Source: Qipengyuania qiaonensis
GTDB taxonomy: Bacteria > Pseudomonadota > Alphaproteobacteria > Sphingomonadales > Sphingomonadaceae
Length of the DNA: 64,000 bases
Assembly (NCBI RefSeq): GCF_019711515.1
Contig: NZ_JAIGNO010000013.1
Span: forward strand, 1-64,000
Direction: 5' to 3'
A program made the position numbers and the translations under genes. Of this stretch, positions 1 to 11,258 are shown in pieces. A model generated the notes under the pieces. The model made no database searches and had not been told where the DNA came from. It was given only the letters and a program-made list of their open reading frames with translations. Each line of letters starts with the position of its first letter. Within the stretch, counting starts at the first letter, position 1.

Positions 1-54
1 ATCCTCCTGCGCCACACCATCAACGCCCGACACCATATCCGCAGCAAGTGCCAT
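1..54 (-). CDS. 5' end of an unidentified gene leaving the window
   Basis: A minus-strand frame opens with ATG at 54-52 and stays open to the window edge (18 codons, beginning MALAADMVSG). A good ribosome binding site, GGAGGG, lies five bases before the ATG. It diverges from the GH97 gene, so the palindrome at 166-179 could serve both. Too little protein is visible to name it; the position suggests another sugar-use gene, but that is only inference. Confidence 0.4.
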   Translation of the reverse strand, partial: MALAADMVSGVDGVAQED

Positions 55-165
55 TCCATCCCTCCACAATGAAGCCGACTTTTCGGGGAATGCCGGCCTG
101 TTCTTTTCGTATCGGGCTCCGTTCGAGGTTCGTGCGGGCCACGCACCCAACCGAATACCCAAGAA

Positions 166-179
166 TGTAACCGGTTGCA
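166..179. promoter_or_regulatory. putative LacI-type operator upstream of GH97
   Basis: TGTAACCGGTTGCA is a near-perfect palindrome with an AACCGGTT core. The same core recurs at 6524-6537 in the GH3/receptor divergent promoter region, and a LacI-family regulator is encoded at 12960-13955. The assignment to that regulator is inferred from shared sequence and location. Confidence 0.5.
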
Positions 180-235
180 CGAAATTTCTGGTATCGCGCG
201 GATTGTCCGACTAGCCCGAGTGCTCGGAGGTAGAG

Positions 236-2290
236 ATGATCGGATCATTGTCACGAAGCCAGCGCGTCTCGGCAATCTTCGCCGTGTTGCTCTTGTTGTT
301 CATGCCTTTCGAGATCGCGGTGGCTCAAGGTAATGCAGAGCATCGGCAGTGTTCGCCCGACGGGCGTCTTTGCTTTGCACTAACCACTGTCGACGAAGCG
401 CCGACTTACTCGGTCGATCGTGACGGCAATCCGATGATTGATCCCTCGCAACTCGGCTTTCTGCTCCGCGGTGCCGGAAAATGGGGAGGCGGCATAGAAC
501 TCGGTGATCCGGTACGGTCGAGCGTCGACGAAACCTGGGAGCAGCCCTGGGGCGAGAGCAGGCTGGTCGTGAACCACTACAACGAAATGCGCGTACCCAT
601 GATGGAACAGCGCAAGACCAAGCGTCGGATCGACCTTATAGTTCGCGTCTTCGACGATGGCGTGGGCTTTCGCTTCGCTTTTCCGCGGCAAGAGCAACTC
701 GCTGATGTGATGATCGACGAAGAAATGACCGAATTTGCCATTGCCGGAGACGCGGAGGCTTGGTGGATCCCGGGAGGCGAGTGGAACCGCTACGAATATC
801 TCTACAACCACACACCGGCAAACCAGGTGGGCACCGCCCATTCGCCGATCACGTTCAGGCGCGCCGACGGGTTGCATGTCGCGATCCATGAGGCGGCGCT
901 GATCGACTATTCGGGCTTCTGGCTGCAGCGGATCGATGGGCAACGCTTCCGCACTCGCCTCGCGCCGTCTTCGCAACCTTGGAAGGTGCGGCGCGAGGCC
1001 CCGTTCGAGACACCGTGGCGCACCATCCTGATTGGCGAGGATGCCCCCGCGCTCTACGCGGCTGCGGATATTATTCTCAATCTCAACGAGCCCAACAGAT
1101 TGGGCGATGTGAGTTGGGTCAAACCCCACAAATATGTCGGCATATGGTGGGGTATGCATCTCGACAAGTGGAGTTGGAACGCTGGCCCGAAACATGGCGC
1201 CACAACGGCAAACGTGCTCGAATATATAGATTTTGCCGCTGCGCACGGCTTCGGCTCGGTCCTCGTCGAAGGTTGGAATCAGGGCTGGTGGAGCGAGAGC
1301 GGGCGTAACTTCGAGTTCGCGGTCGCCTATCCCGATTTCGACATGGACCGCATCTCCGCCTATGCGCGTACAAAGGGCGTTGAGATCATGGGTCACCATG
1401 AAACCGCGGGCAATGCGGGCCTGTACGAACGCGAGCTTGAGGCCGCCTTCGACTATTACCAGCGCTACGGTGTCCATTCGGTCAAGACCGGCTATGTCGC
1501 CGACGCGGGCGGCGTGCTTCGCGAAGACCCGGACGGCACCGAACAATGGGAATATCACGACGGTCAGTACATGGCGCGCCACCATGCCCATGTGGCGGAG
1601 CGTGCGGCCCGGCACCGCATTGCGGTCAACGCCCATGAGCCGATCAAGGATACGGGCCTCAGGCGGACCTACCCGAACCTCGTTACCCGCGAAGGTGCGC
1701 GCGGGACCGAATACAATGCCTGGGGGGAACCGCCCAATCCGCCGAACCATGAACCAACGCTTCTGTTCACCCGCATGCTTTCGGGGCCATTCGACCTGAC
1801 GCCGGGTATCGTCAGTCTCGCAGGCCGGGAAGGACGCCCGATTCCGAACACGCTCGCTCGCCAGCTTGCCGATTACGTTGTGATCTATTCGCCGATCCAG
1901 ATGGCTGCCGACCTGCCCGAGAATTATGCGAAACATCCCGATGCGCTCGCCTTTATCGAGCAGGTACCGGTGGATTGGGAGCGCACAAAGGTGCTTGCAG
2001 GCGTCATTGGTGAATATGCGATCGTCGCGCGGCAGCGGCGCGGCGGCGAAGACTGGTGGATCGGCAGCGTAACCGACGACAACCGCCGCGAAATGCCGAT
2101 CGACCTGTCGTTCCTGCCCGAGGGCAAGCGCTATACCGCCGAGATCTGGCGTGACGACGAGGGCGGGGGGATCGATGGCGACCGTTTCGCCATGACACGC
2201 GAAACCCTCGAAGTGCGCGGCGGCGAAACGCTTGTGCTGGCGATGGAAGCAGGCGGTGGTTTCGCCCTTTCGCTGCGCCCGACGCGGTGA
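236..2290 (+). CDS. GH97 family alpha-glucosidase (SusB-like)
   Basis: A secreted glycoside hydrolase of 684 residues. The N-terminus has a signal peptide of about 30 residues ending near VAQG. A beta-sandwich GH97_N region is followed by a catalytic barrel beginning around KYVGIWWGMH. HHETAGN (H387-E389), VNAHEP (E468) and RGTEY (E492) match the glutamate-bearing motifs of inverting SusB-type GH97 enzymes rather than the retaining, Asp-nucleophile branch. The expected role is periplasmic release of glucose from alpha-glucosides. The start follows GGAGG with a six-base spacer. It lies beside GH3, sulfatase and a TonB receptor and carries the same operator-like palindrome upstream. The exact substrate cannot be told from sequence. 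Confidence 0.9.
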   Translation: MIGSLSRSQRVSAIFAVLLLLFMPFEIAVAQGNAEHRQCSPDGRLCFALTTVDEAPTYSVDRDGNPMIDPSQLGFLLRGAGKWGGGIELGDPVRSSVDETWEQPWGESRLVVNHYNEMRVPMMEQRKTKRRIDLIVRVFDDGVGFRFAFPRQEQLADVMIDEEMTEFAIAGDAEAWWIPGGEWNRYEYLYNHTPANQVGTAHSPITFRRADGLHVAIHEAALIDYSGFWLQRIDGQRFRTRLAPSSQPWKVRREAPFETPWRTILIGEDAPALYAAADIILNLNEPNRLGDVSWVKPHKYVGIWWGMHLDKWSWNAGPKHGATTANVLEYIDFAAAHGFGSVLVEGWNQGWWSESGRNFEFAVAYPDFDMDRISAYARTKGVEIMGHHETAGNAGLYERELEAAFDYYQRYGVHSVKTGYVADAGGVLREDPDGTEQWEYHDGQYMARHHAHVAERAARHRIAVNAHEPIKDTGLRRTYPNLVTREGARGTEYNAWGEPPNPPNHEPTLLFTRMLSGPFDLTPGIVSLAGREGRPIPNTLARQLADYVVIYSPIQMAADLPENYAKHPDALAFIEQVPVDWERTKVLAGVIGEYAIVARQRRGGEDWWIGSVTDDNRREMPIDLSFLPEGKRYTAEIWRDDEGGGIDGDRFAMTRETLEVRGGETLVLAMEAGGGFALSLRPTR

Positions 2291-2409
2291 AGCGCTAAGG
2301 CTTCTTAGCCCTCGCTCCGAGTGAAATAGGAGAAAAACGCGCTACGCTTGGGTTCGGTCGCCGTGGCTGTGAACAGAGTGCTTTCGGACATCAGGCCTTG
2401 CCGCACCCC

Positions 2410-4095
<1,686 letters not shown>

Positions 4096-4099
4096 GCGA

Positions 4100-6433
4100 T
4101 CACTCCGTTAGAGAGAATGTCACGGGAGTGCTCGCTTTCGCGCCGGAGGAAGGCGCGATCCAGAGCTGGAATTCACCCGGTTCCCACCCATGCGACATAT
4201 CTGCACGCGTGAAGGCAAGATCTTCCGGGCGAAGGGTGAAGGTCACGGTGCGGCTTTCACCGGGTTGGAGCATGATCTTCTCGAAACCTTTCAGTTCCTG
4301 GACCGGCCTGGTCACCGAGCCGACGAGATCGCGCACGTAAAGCTGGACGACTTCCTCACCCGCCCGCTCGCCGGTATTCGTAATGGTCGCGCTGGCGGTG
4401 ATCGAACCGCCTGGCCCCATCGATGTTGCAGCCAGCTTCGCAGGCGAATAGCCGAACGTCGTATAGCTCAGGCCATAGCCGAAGCGGTACAGCGGGTCGT
4501 TCGGCGTACTGAGATAGCGCGAGACATATTTCGCGCCGGGCTCGCCCAGCTCGATCGGGCGGCCGGTGTTCTTCATGTCGTAATGGATCGGCGCTTGGCC
4601 GACATTAAGCGGGAACGTGACCGGCAGCTTGCCCGCGGGATTGTAGTCTCCGAACAGCACATCGGCGACAGCATGCCCGCCCTGGGTGCCCGGATACCAG
4701 GCGTGCAGGATGGCGGGCACGTTTTCGTTCGCCCAGGTGATCGAGTTGGGGCGTCCACTCATCATTACGAGTATCACCGGCTTTCCGGTTGCGTCGAGCT
4801 GTTCAAGCAGGGCCTGCTGGTTGCCAGGAAGATCGAGCGAAGTGCGGCTGGCCGCCTCGCCGGTCATGTCCCATTTTTCGCCCATGACGGCGACGATCAC
4901 GTCCGCGCCTTTCGCCAGCGCAAGCGCCTCGGCGAAGCCATCGGTCTTGCCCGCATCGGCGAATTCGTAGCTTGCGCCCTTGGCATATTCGACACTGACG
5001 CCGTCGCCCGCCCGAGCCTGAATACCTTCGAGCACGGTGACCGGGCGGGTCTGGCGATCGCCCGCAGCCGACCAGCTGCCGATCATGTCGGTCTTGCTGT
5101 TGCCGAGCGGCCCGATCACCGCAATCCGGCCGGCATTGGCGGCCAGCGGCAGCACGTTGTCCTCGTTCCTGAGCAACACCATCGACTTGCGCGCTACGTC
5201 GCGCGCGGCTTCGAGGAATTCGGGTTTGTAGAGCGTTGCTTCCTGCCGCGCCTGATCGGCGTAGCGATAGGGATCTTCGAACAGGCCGAGCCGGTACTTC
5301 ATCTCGAGGACACGACGTACGGCACGATCGATATTCGCCTGGCTGACGCGGCCTTCCTCTACCGATTTCACCATGTTCTCCATGAACACGGCGCCCTGCA
5401 TATCCATGTCCACACCGGCGTTGAGCGACTGCTCGCCGGCCTGTGCCAAGTCCTTGGCATAGCCATGCGGAACCATCTCGTTGATCGAGGTGTAATCGGT
5501 AACAACGAACCCGTCGAAGCCCCATTCGTTGCGCAGAACGTCGGTCAACAGGAACCTGCTACCGCTGGCAGGCACGCCATCGTACTCGTTAAATGCGGTC
5601 ATGAAGGTTGCAACACCTTCATCGACGGCAGCCTTGAATGGCGGCAGGTAGATGTCACGCAGGGTGCGTTCGGAGATATCGACGGTGTGATAATCGCGCC
5701 CAGCCTGCGCCGCGCCATATGCGGCAAAATGTTTCGCGGTGGCGAGAACGGTGTCGACCGCACCGAGATCGTCGCCTTGATAGCCGTGCACCCGCGCCTT
5801 CGCGATCCGGCTGCCAAGATAGACATCCTCGCCCGCGCCTTCGGAGATGCGCCCCCAGCGTGCGTCGCGGGCGACGTCGACCATGGGCGAGAACGTCCAA
5901 TGGATACCCTCTGCCGAGGCTTCCTGTGCCGAGACCCGTGCGGACTTCTCGATCGCGTCCATATCCCAGCTTGCGGCTTCGCCAAGAGAGATAGGGAATA
6001 TCGTACGGTGGCCATGGATTACATCGTAACCGAACAGCAGCGGGATCTTGAGCCGCGTGCCATCAATGGCCATTTGCTGCAGTTCGCGCGTGTACTTGGC
6101 GGTATAGGCGTTGAAGATCGAACCCACCCGGCCGGCGGCAATGTCCTGCTGGTAGCCTTCGCGCATTGTCGGGCCGGTCGATTCCCAGTCGCTGGTTAGC
6201 AGCGTCAACTGGCCAACTTTCTCTTCCAGCGTCATCTTGCCGATAAGATCGTCGAGGAAGGCGTCCATTTCAGCATCGCGCTGCGCCCAGGCAGGCTGTG
6301 CCGGCTGCACCGGAACCGTTGTCGACGCAGAACCGGTCTTGGCTTCAGGCGTCGATGCCCCGCTGGTCGTTGCACATCCGGCAAGCGCCAAAGCGCTCGC
6401 GCAGGCTAGCGCGGTTCGGTGCAGTGAACGCAT
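4100..6433 (-). CDS. GH3 beta-glucosidase, lipoprotein (BglX-like)
   Basis: A 777-residue GH3 enzyme: N-terminal barrel, alpha/beta sandwich and C-terminal fibronectin-III-like domain. The nucleophile is D313 in GFVVTDYTS, and KHFAAYG is the usual substrate-site motif. The N-terminus (ALALAGCATT) is a lipoprotein signal. The ATG at 6433 is chosen because it gives this signal and follows GGGAGGA. The gene is divergent from the TonB receptor, with operator-like palindromes in between, and its stop is four bases from the sulfatase start, so the two are co-translated. The family covers beta-1,2, 1,3 and 1,4 exo-glucosidases; the linkage cannot be read from the sequence. Confidence 0.92.
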   Translation of the reverse strand: MRSLHRTALACASALALAGCATTSGASTPEAKTGSASTTVPVQPAQPAWAQRDAEMDAFLDDLIGKMTLEEKVGQLTLLTSDWESTGPTMREGYQQDIAAGRVGSIFNAYTAKYTRELQQMAIDGTRLKIPLLFGYDVIHGHRTIFPISLGEAASWDMDAIEKSARVSAQEASAEGIHWTFSPMVDVARDARWGRISEGAGEDVYLGSRIAKARVHGYQGDDLGAVDTVLATAKHFAAYGAAQAGRDYHTVDISERTLRDIYLPPFKAAVDEGVATFMTAFNEYDGVPASGSRFLLTDVLRNEWGFDGFVVTDYTSINEMVPHGYAKDLAQAGEQSLNAGVDMDMQGAVFMENMVKSVEEGRVSQANIDRAVRRVLEMKYRLGLFEDPYRYADQARQEATLYKPEFLEAARDVARKSMVLLRNEDNVLPLAANAGRIAVIGPLGNSKTDMIGSWSAAGDRQTRPVTVLEGIQARAGDGVSVEYAKGASYEFADAGKTDGFAEALALAKGADVIVAVMGEKWDMTGEAASRTSLDLPGNQQALLEQLDATGKPVILVMMSGRPNSITWANENVPAILHAWYPGTQGGHAVADVLFGDYNPAGKLPVTFPLNVGQAPIHYDMKNTGRPIELGEPGAKYVSRYLSTPNDPLYRFGYGLSYTTFGYSPAKLAATSMGPGGSITASATITNTGERAGEEVVQLYVRDLVGSVTRPVQELKGFEKIMLQPGESRTVTFTLRPEDLAFTRADMSHGWEPGEFQLWIAPSSGAKASTPVTFSLTE

Positions 6434-6523
6434 GTAAATCCTCCCAGTTCGGATTTCCGAGTTTTTCTCCGGCGATCGATCGCATGAAAGAATCGCCTCT
6501 CCGCGCCATCTATACATCGATCA

Positions 6524-6550
6524 TGAAACCGGTTACAACACCGGTTATCA
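6524..6550. promoter_or_regulatory. tandem LacI-type operator-like palindromes between GH3 and TonB receptor
   Basis: TGAAACCGGTTACA at 6524-6537 is a palindrome sharing the AACCGGTT core with 166-179. A second core, ACCGGTTATCA, follows at 6540-6550, about one helical turn away. It sits between divergent gh3 and receptor genes and could repress both. The factor is inferred to be the local LacI regulator. Confidence 0.5.
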
Positions 6551-6632
6551 AATGTCGATTCGGTTACGTCACAAATAATGCGGCGGGCCTAAACGGTCGA
6601 AGCAAGGCCGTGATTTTGGGGAGGAAATACCG

Positions 6633-9600
6633 ATGATCTTTTCGCACAAGAATCGCTCGGCTGTGGCACGTCGCCTGGCCCTGGCGCTGGTCCAGGGTTG
6701 CGCTACGGGTGCGCTGGCGATCGGCATTGCAGCTCCCGCCCATGCGCAGGAATCCAACGCTTCTTTACGCGGCCAGATCACTGGCGGCGCGACCCAGGTC
6801 GCTGCGGTGCGTGAGGATACTGGTGTGCGTCGGTCAGTCGCGATTGATGCCAACGGGCGGTACAATTTCGCGTCGCTCGCCGCCGGGGCCTATCGGCTGG
6901 AAGTGACGACGCCCGATGGCGTCCTCTCAACCGACACGTTCCAACTGTCGGTAGCGCAGAATGCCGTGTTGAACTTCGATGTTGGAGAGCTTGCTGCTCC
7001 GGCAGAGGACGGTGCCGAAGATAGCCCCGAAGAGGCGCCGGCCGACGGAGATGTGATTCTGGTGACCGGCGACCGCATCCGCACGCTGGAAGGTGGTGAA
7101 GTCGGTATCAACATCTCGCAGCGCCTGATCGAGCAGATCCCGCAGACGAACCGCAATTTCCTCGCCTTCGCCGATCTTGCGCCGGGTGTTCAGTTCATCG
7201 ATAACTTCGGCGGCGACCGCAGGCTTCAGGGCGGCGCTCAGAACGGCAATTCGGTGAACGTGTTCATCGATGGCGTGAGCCAGAAGGACTATGTACTGCG
7301 CGGCGGCATAACGGGACAGGATTCCACGCAGGGGAACCCGTTTCCGCAAGCGGCGATCGGCGAATATCGCGTCATCAGCTCGAACTATAAGGCGGAATTC
7401 GATCAGGTCAGCTCGGTCGCCGTGACTGCAATCACCAAATCGGGGACCAATGAATTCCACGGTTCGGGATTTATCGATTTTACCAACGAGAAGCTGCGAG
7501 CCGCCCGACCGATCGAGATTTTCGGTACCAATCCTCTGGGTAAGACCGAAAGTCGAGATTTGCAGTATGGTGGCACACTGGGCGGCCCCATCATTCGTGA
7601 CAAGCTGTTCTTCTTCGGGACTTACGAAGGAAAGGAGATCGTTACGCCGCGAGACGTGACCCCGGGGCTCGATCTGGCGCCAAGTGACTTTCCGAGCCAG
7701 TATCAGGGCGAGTTCGGCTCGCGGAGCGAGATCTTCAACGAGAACCTTTATTTCGGGAAGCTGGATTTCACGCCCAACAGCGCCGACGTTTTCCAGGTAT
7801 CGCTCAAATACCGCGACGAAGACGGAGAGGACTTCAGTAGCGGTAACGCCGCCTACAGCACGCGTACGGTCACAAGCGTGAAGGAATGGCGAGGTCTGGC
7901 GCGTTGGGAACACACATCTGACAATTTTATCAACGATTTCAAGGTCACTTATGAAGACGTGACGTGGAATCCACGACCGTTCCTGTTGGAGCCCAGAAAC
8001 GTGTTTCGTGCCGTTATCTTCGAAGACGATACGCGGCGAGAGGATACCATTCTGCAGACCGGCGGTGGCCGCAGCTTCCAGGACAAGGGCCAGGACGGTT
8101 GGCAAATCTCGAACGATTTCACCTGGACGGGGTTCGATCGCCACACGATCAAGGCCGGTGTGAAGGCGAAGTGGGTGACGCTGAATTCGACCGAGCAAAA
8201 CAGCTTCAATCCGCAATATACGTTTAACACCTCCTACAATCCTGACGATCCGGACAATCTCAACAGCGGGCCGTTCAACGACCAGATCCCCTACGAGCTC
8301 AACTTCAGTTCGGTCGCGCCGGGAACGGATATTACGCTCAATTCCAAGACCTTCCAGTTCGGTATTTACATTCAGGACGACTGGGACGTCACCGATCGCC
8401 TGACCCTCAATCTCGGTGTGCGCTGGGACTTCGAGCGCACTCCAGATTTCTTGAATTACGTACACGATCCGGCGCGTGTTGCGGCGGTTCAACCGGATAA
8501 TTATCCCAATCTCGTCAACGCGAATTACGACATCAATGACTTCATCTCGACCGGGACCGAGCGTGAGGTATTCTACGGCGCGATCCAGCCGCGAATCGGT
8601 TTTTCCTACTGGCTTGATCCCGATGGACAATTCGTCCTCTTCGGCGGCTATGGTCGGTCATACGATCGCAACCAGTTCGATTTCGTTCAGCAGGAATTAG
8701 TACAGGGGGCAGCATTTGGGCGCACCTTCCAGTTCCAGAATGCGGGAGACCCGCGCGGCGAGTGTACGGCCAGTCCAACCTGCGTTCCGTTCGACCCGAT
8801 CTATCTGACCGAAGCGGGGCGCCAGCAATTGATCGATGGAGCCCCTCCGGGTGCCGGAGGCGAACTTCGTTTCATCGACAACGATCTCAAGCTTCCCTAC
8901 TCGGACCAGTTCAGTCTTGGTGTGCGCAGCACGTTCGATCTCATAAATCTAGAGGTCGGGTACAGCCATATCGCGAGCCGCGACGGGTTCGGCTATCTGC
9001 TGGGCAATCGCCGGCCGGATGGCAGCTTTTTCCCGGACGAAGGCAATGCACAGTCGCCGTTTGGCTTCCCGCCAAGCCCATATGGCGCAATCCTGATCGG
9101 CACCAACGGCATCAACACCGATGCGGACTCGGCATATCTCAAGTTCGGGAAGCGCTACACGCCGCAATCGCCGTGGTCGATCGATGCCACCTACACCTTT
9201 ACCTTAGCGGAGGAAAACCGGCGCTTCGGTGAGTTTTTCTCGCTCGATTTCCCGTCCTTCGACGACTACCCCGTTATCCGCTCGCGCGGCGTTCGCAAGC
9301 ATCGCTTCGTGATGGCCGGAACGGTGGACCTGCCACTGAACTTCACCCTTGGCAGCAAGTTCCAGATCGCATCGCCGGCTTACGAACAGGCGTTCATTTC
9401 CGTCGACGGCGATCCCGATTCGCGCGATATCGTTGCCGTAGAGCGTGATTCCAACGGCGATCTTTGGGGTTTCCGCCAGTTTGATCTGTCGCTGACAAAA
9501 TATTTCGACATCGGTTTGATCAACGACGACACACGCATCTGGGTGCGTGCCGATGTGCTCAACGTGTTCAACGATCGAAATTACAACGGCTTCAACGCTG

Positions 9601-9683
9601 TGACCGGAGAACGGGATTTCAACAACCTCAGTACCGACGGTTTCCCGAGGACGCTCAAAGTCTCAGCAGGCTTCGAGTTCTGA
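6633..9683 (+). CDS. TonB-dependent receptor with N-terminal carboxypeptidase-like domain (Oar type)
   Basis: A 1016-residue outer-membrane receptor. A signal peptide ends at AAPAHAQ. Residues about 40-110 form a beta-sandwich regulatory domain (RYNFASLAAGAYRLEV), followed by an acidic proline/alanine linker, a plug (about 145-260) and a large barrel that closes with a terminal aromatic (SAGFEF). GGGGAGG precedes the ATG. Its place between GH3 and the GH144-like gene indicates import of an oligosaccharide. No SusD partner is visible, as expected in proteobacteria. The ligand is inferred from neighbours only. Confidence 0.92.
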   Translation: MIFSHKNRSAVARRLALALVQGCATGALAIGIAAPAHAQESNASLRGQITGGATQVAAVREDTGVRRSVAIDANGRYNFASLAAGAYRLEVTTPDGVLSTDTFQLSVAQNAVLNFDVGELAAPAEDGAEDSPEEAPADGDVILVTGDRIRTLEGGEVGINISQRLIEQIPQTNRNFLAFADLAPGVQFIDNFGGDRRLQGGAQNGNSVNVFIDGVSQKDYVLRGGITGQDSTQGNPFPQAAIGEYRVISSNYKAEFDQVSSVAVTAITKSGTNEFHGSGFIDFTNEKLRAARPIEIFGTNPLGKTESRDLQYGGTLGGPIIRDKLFFFGTYEGKEIVTPRDVTPGLDLAPSDFPSQYQGEFGSRSEIFNENLYFGKLDFTPNSADVFQVSLKYRDEDGEDFSSGNAAYSTRTVTSVKEWRGLARWEHTSDNFINDFKVTYEDVTWNPRPFLLEPRNVFRAVIFEDDTRREDTILQTGGGRSFQDKGQDGWQISNDFTWTGFDRHTIKAGVKAKWVTLNSTEQNSFNPQYTFNTSYNPDDPDNLNSGPFNDQIPYELNFSSVAPGTDITLNSKTFQFGIYIQDDWDVTDRLTLNLGVRWDFERTPDFLNYVHDPARVAAVQPDNYPNLVNANYDINDFISTGTEREVFYGAIQPRIGFSYWLDPDGQFVLFGGYGRSYDRNQFDFVQQELVQGAAFGRTFQFQNAGDPRGECTASPTCVPFDPIYLTEAGRQQLIDGAPPGAGGELRFIDNDLKLPYSDQFSLGVRSTFDLINLEVGYSHIASRDGFGYLLGNRRPDGSFFPDEGNAQSPFGFPPSPYGAILIGTNGINTDADSAYLKFGKRYTPQSPWSIDATYTFTLAEENRRFGEFFSLDFPSFDDYPVIRSRGVRKHRFVMAGTVDLPLNFTLGSKFQIASPAYEQAFISVDGDPDSRDIVAVERDSNGDLWGFRQFDLSLTKYFDIGLINDDTRIWVRADVLNVFNDRNYNGFNAVTGERDFNNLSTDGFPRTLKVSAGFEF

Positions 9684-9695
9684 TCGGGTCGTACA

Positions 9696-9731
9696 GGATG
9701 CGCCGCACTTTCCTCCCGGTGCGGCGCATCC
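9696..9731 (+). other. 13-bp perfect hairpin between receptor and GH144-like gene
   Basis: GGATGCGCCGCAC (9696-9708) pairs perfectly with 9719-9731 across a ten-base loop. No T-tract follows, so it is less like a full terminator and more like an mRNA 3'-stabilising or attenuating element that would set the receptor above the downstream enzyme. The function is inferred. Confidence 0.6.
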
Positions 9732-9749
9732 ACACAATCAAGGTGAATC

Positions 9750-11249
9750 ATGAAACTTATCGCGGCTTGCGCTGCCCTTTACTCTCTCGGTCTCACAGCC
9801 TGTGTTGCGGTTGAGCCGATCGAAACCGGCCGAGGTGCGGCCGCCGCTGCAGAAGCTGCCAATGTGGGGTCCTTTTCCGAAGACCTCACGCAGCGGACCT
9901 TCCGTTACTTTTGGGATACGACCGATACGGAGCGCTGCCTTGCCCCCGATCGATGGCCAAGCAACCCGTTTTCCTCGATTGCCGCAACCGGCTATGCTCT
10001 GACGGCTTTCGGCATTGGTGCGGAACGAGGTTATGTTTCCCGTGACGAGGCTGCTGCCCGCACGCGCGATTGTCTCGAATTCTACTGGAACGCCCCCCAG
10101 GGTGTGGCCGAGAGCGGTATGTCGGGGCATAAAGGTTTCTTCTACCACTTCCTCAATTTCGAGGATGGCACCCGGCGTGGTACCACCGAGCTATCGACGG
10201 TAGATACCTCCTTGCTGCTGGGAGGCGTGTTGTTCGCCCAGAGCTATTTCGACCGCGATACACCTGTCGAGACGGAAATCCGCGATCTCGCGGAAAAGAT
10301 ATATCGCCGTGTCGACTGGACTTTCGCCCAGCGTGAAAACAGCAGAATTCCGTCAGCCAATGGCGGAGGCGGAAAGGCGATTGCCATGGGCTGGTACCCC
10401 GAACGCGGGGAAAACGGCGATTTCGGTACGCATGATTGGGTCGGGTACAACGAAGGCATGCTGGTCTATATTCTCGCCGCCGGTTCGCCGACCCATCCGA
10501 TCGGCAAAGACGCGTGGGATCAAGGCTGGGCCGCCGATCTCGAAAAGGACTGGGGCACGTATTACGGATACGAACACCTCCAGTTCGAACCCTTGTTCGG
10601 TCATCAATACAGCCATGTCTGGATCGATTTTCGCGGCATCCAGGATGAATTCATGCGCGGCAAAGGGATCGACTATTTCGAGAACAGCCGCCGGGCGACC
10701 TTGAGCCAGCGAGCTTATGGCGCGGACAATCCGAATGACTGGAAGGACTACAGCGCCGACATCTGGGGCTGGACCGCATCCGACGGGCCAGCCGGATCGC
10801 GCGGCGAGTACACCGTCAACGGCAAGCTGCGCAATTTCATGACCTATTCCGCGCGTGGGGTCAGTGGCATTCGGGTTGTCGACGATGGCACGATCGTGCC
10901 GACGGCGCCGGGCGGATCGATCCCCTTTGCTCCAGAGGTCACGATCCCGGCGCTGATGAACATGAAAGCCAAATACGGCGATCGTCTCTACACCGACTAT
11001 GGCTTCAAGGATGCGATCAATCCCAGCTTCACTTTCGTCGAAGAGGGATCGACCAGTGGCGACGCCGATCCGGTCAAGGGATGGGTAGCGAGGGACCATC
11101 TCGGCATCGATCAGGGACCTATCCTTGCAATGATGGAGAACCATCGCAGCGAACTGGTCTGGCGCACTATGCGCAAGAATCCGCATATCCGGCGGGGGCT
11201 TGAACGGATGGGCTTTACCGGCGGTTGGCTGGATCAACCCCCGCAATAG
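9750..11249 (+). CDS. GH144-like glucanase (glucoamylase-like domain lipoprotein)
   Basis: A 499-residue protein of the family often annotated 'glucoamylase family' (PF10091/COG5368), in which characterised GH144 members are endo-beta-1,2-glucanases. Visible family signatures are QRTFRYFWDTT, VDTSLLLGG, AMGWYPERG, HVWIDFRGIQDE and GWTASDGP. The lipobox LTAC near residue 18 predicts anchoring in the periplasm. It sits 66 bases downstream of the TonB receptor in the same direction. Alternative: an uncharacterised alpha-glucan enzyme of the same fold, which the neighbouring GH97 would favour. The family call is firm; the beta-1,2 specificity is inference. Confidence 0.8.
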   Translation: MKLIAACAALYSLGLTACVAVEPIETGRGAAAAAEAANVGSFSEDLTQRTFRYFWDTTDTERCLAPDRWPSNPFSSIAATGYALTAFGIGAERGYVSRDEAAARTRDCLEFYWNAPQGVAESGMSGHKGFFYHFLNFEDGTRRGTTELSTVDTSLLLGGVLFAQSYFDRDTPVETEIRDLAEKIYRRVDWTFAQRENSRIPSANGGGGKAIAMGWYPERGENGDFGTHDWVGYNEGMLVYILAAGSPTHPIGKDAWDQGWAADLEKDWGTYYGYEHLQFEPLFGHQYSHVWIDFRGIQDEFMRGKGIDYFENSRRATLSQRAYGADNPNDWKDYSADIWGWTASDGPAGSRGEYTVNGKLRNFMTYSARGVSGIRVVDDGTIVPTAPGGSIPFAPEVTIPALMNMKAKYGDRLYTDYGFKDAINPSFTFVEEGSTSGDADPVKGWVARDHLGIDQGPILAMMENHRSELVWRTMRKNPHIRRGLERMGFTGGWLDQPPQ

Positions 11250-11258
11250 CGACTGGTT

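Noticed and set aside
380..1936. 518-codon minus-strand frame opposite GH97
   Set aside because: Shadow of the GH97 codon pattern; arginine-rich, no motifs and no ribosome site.
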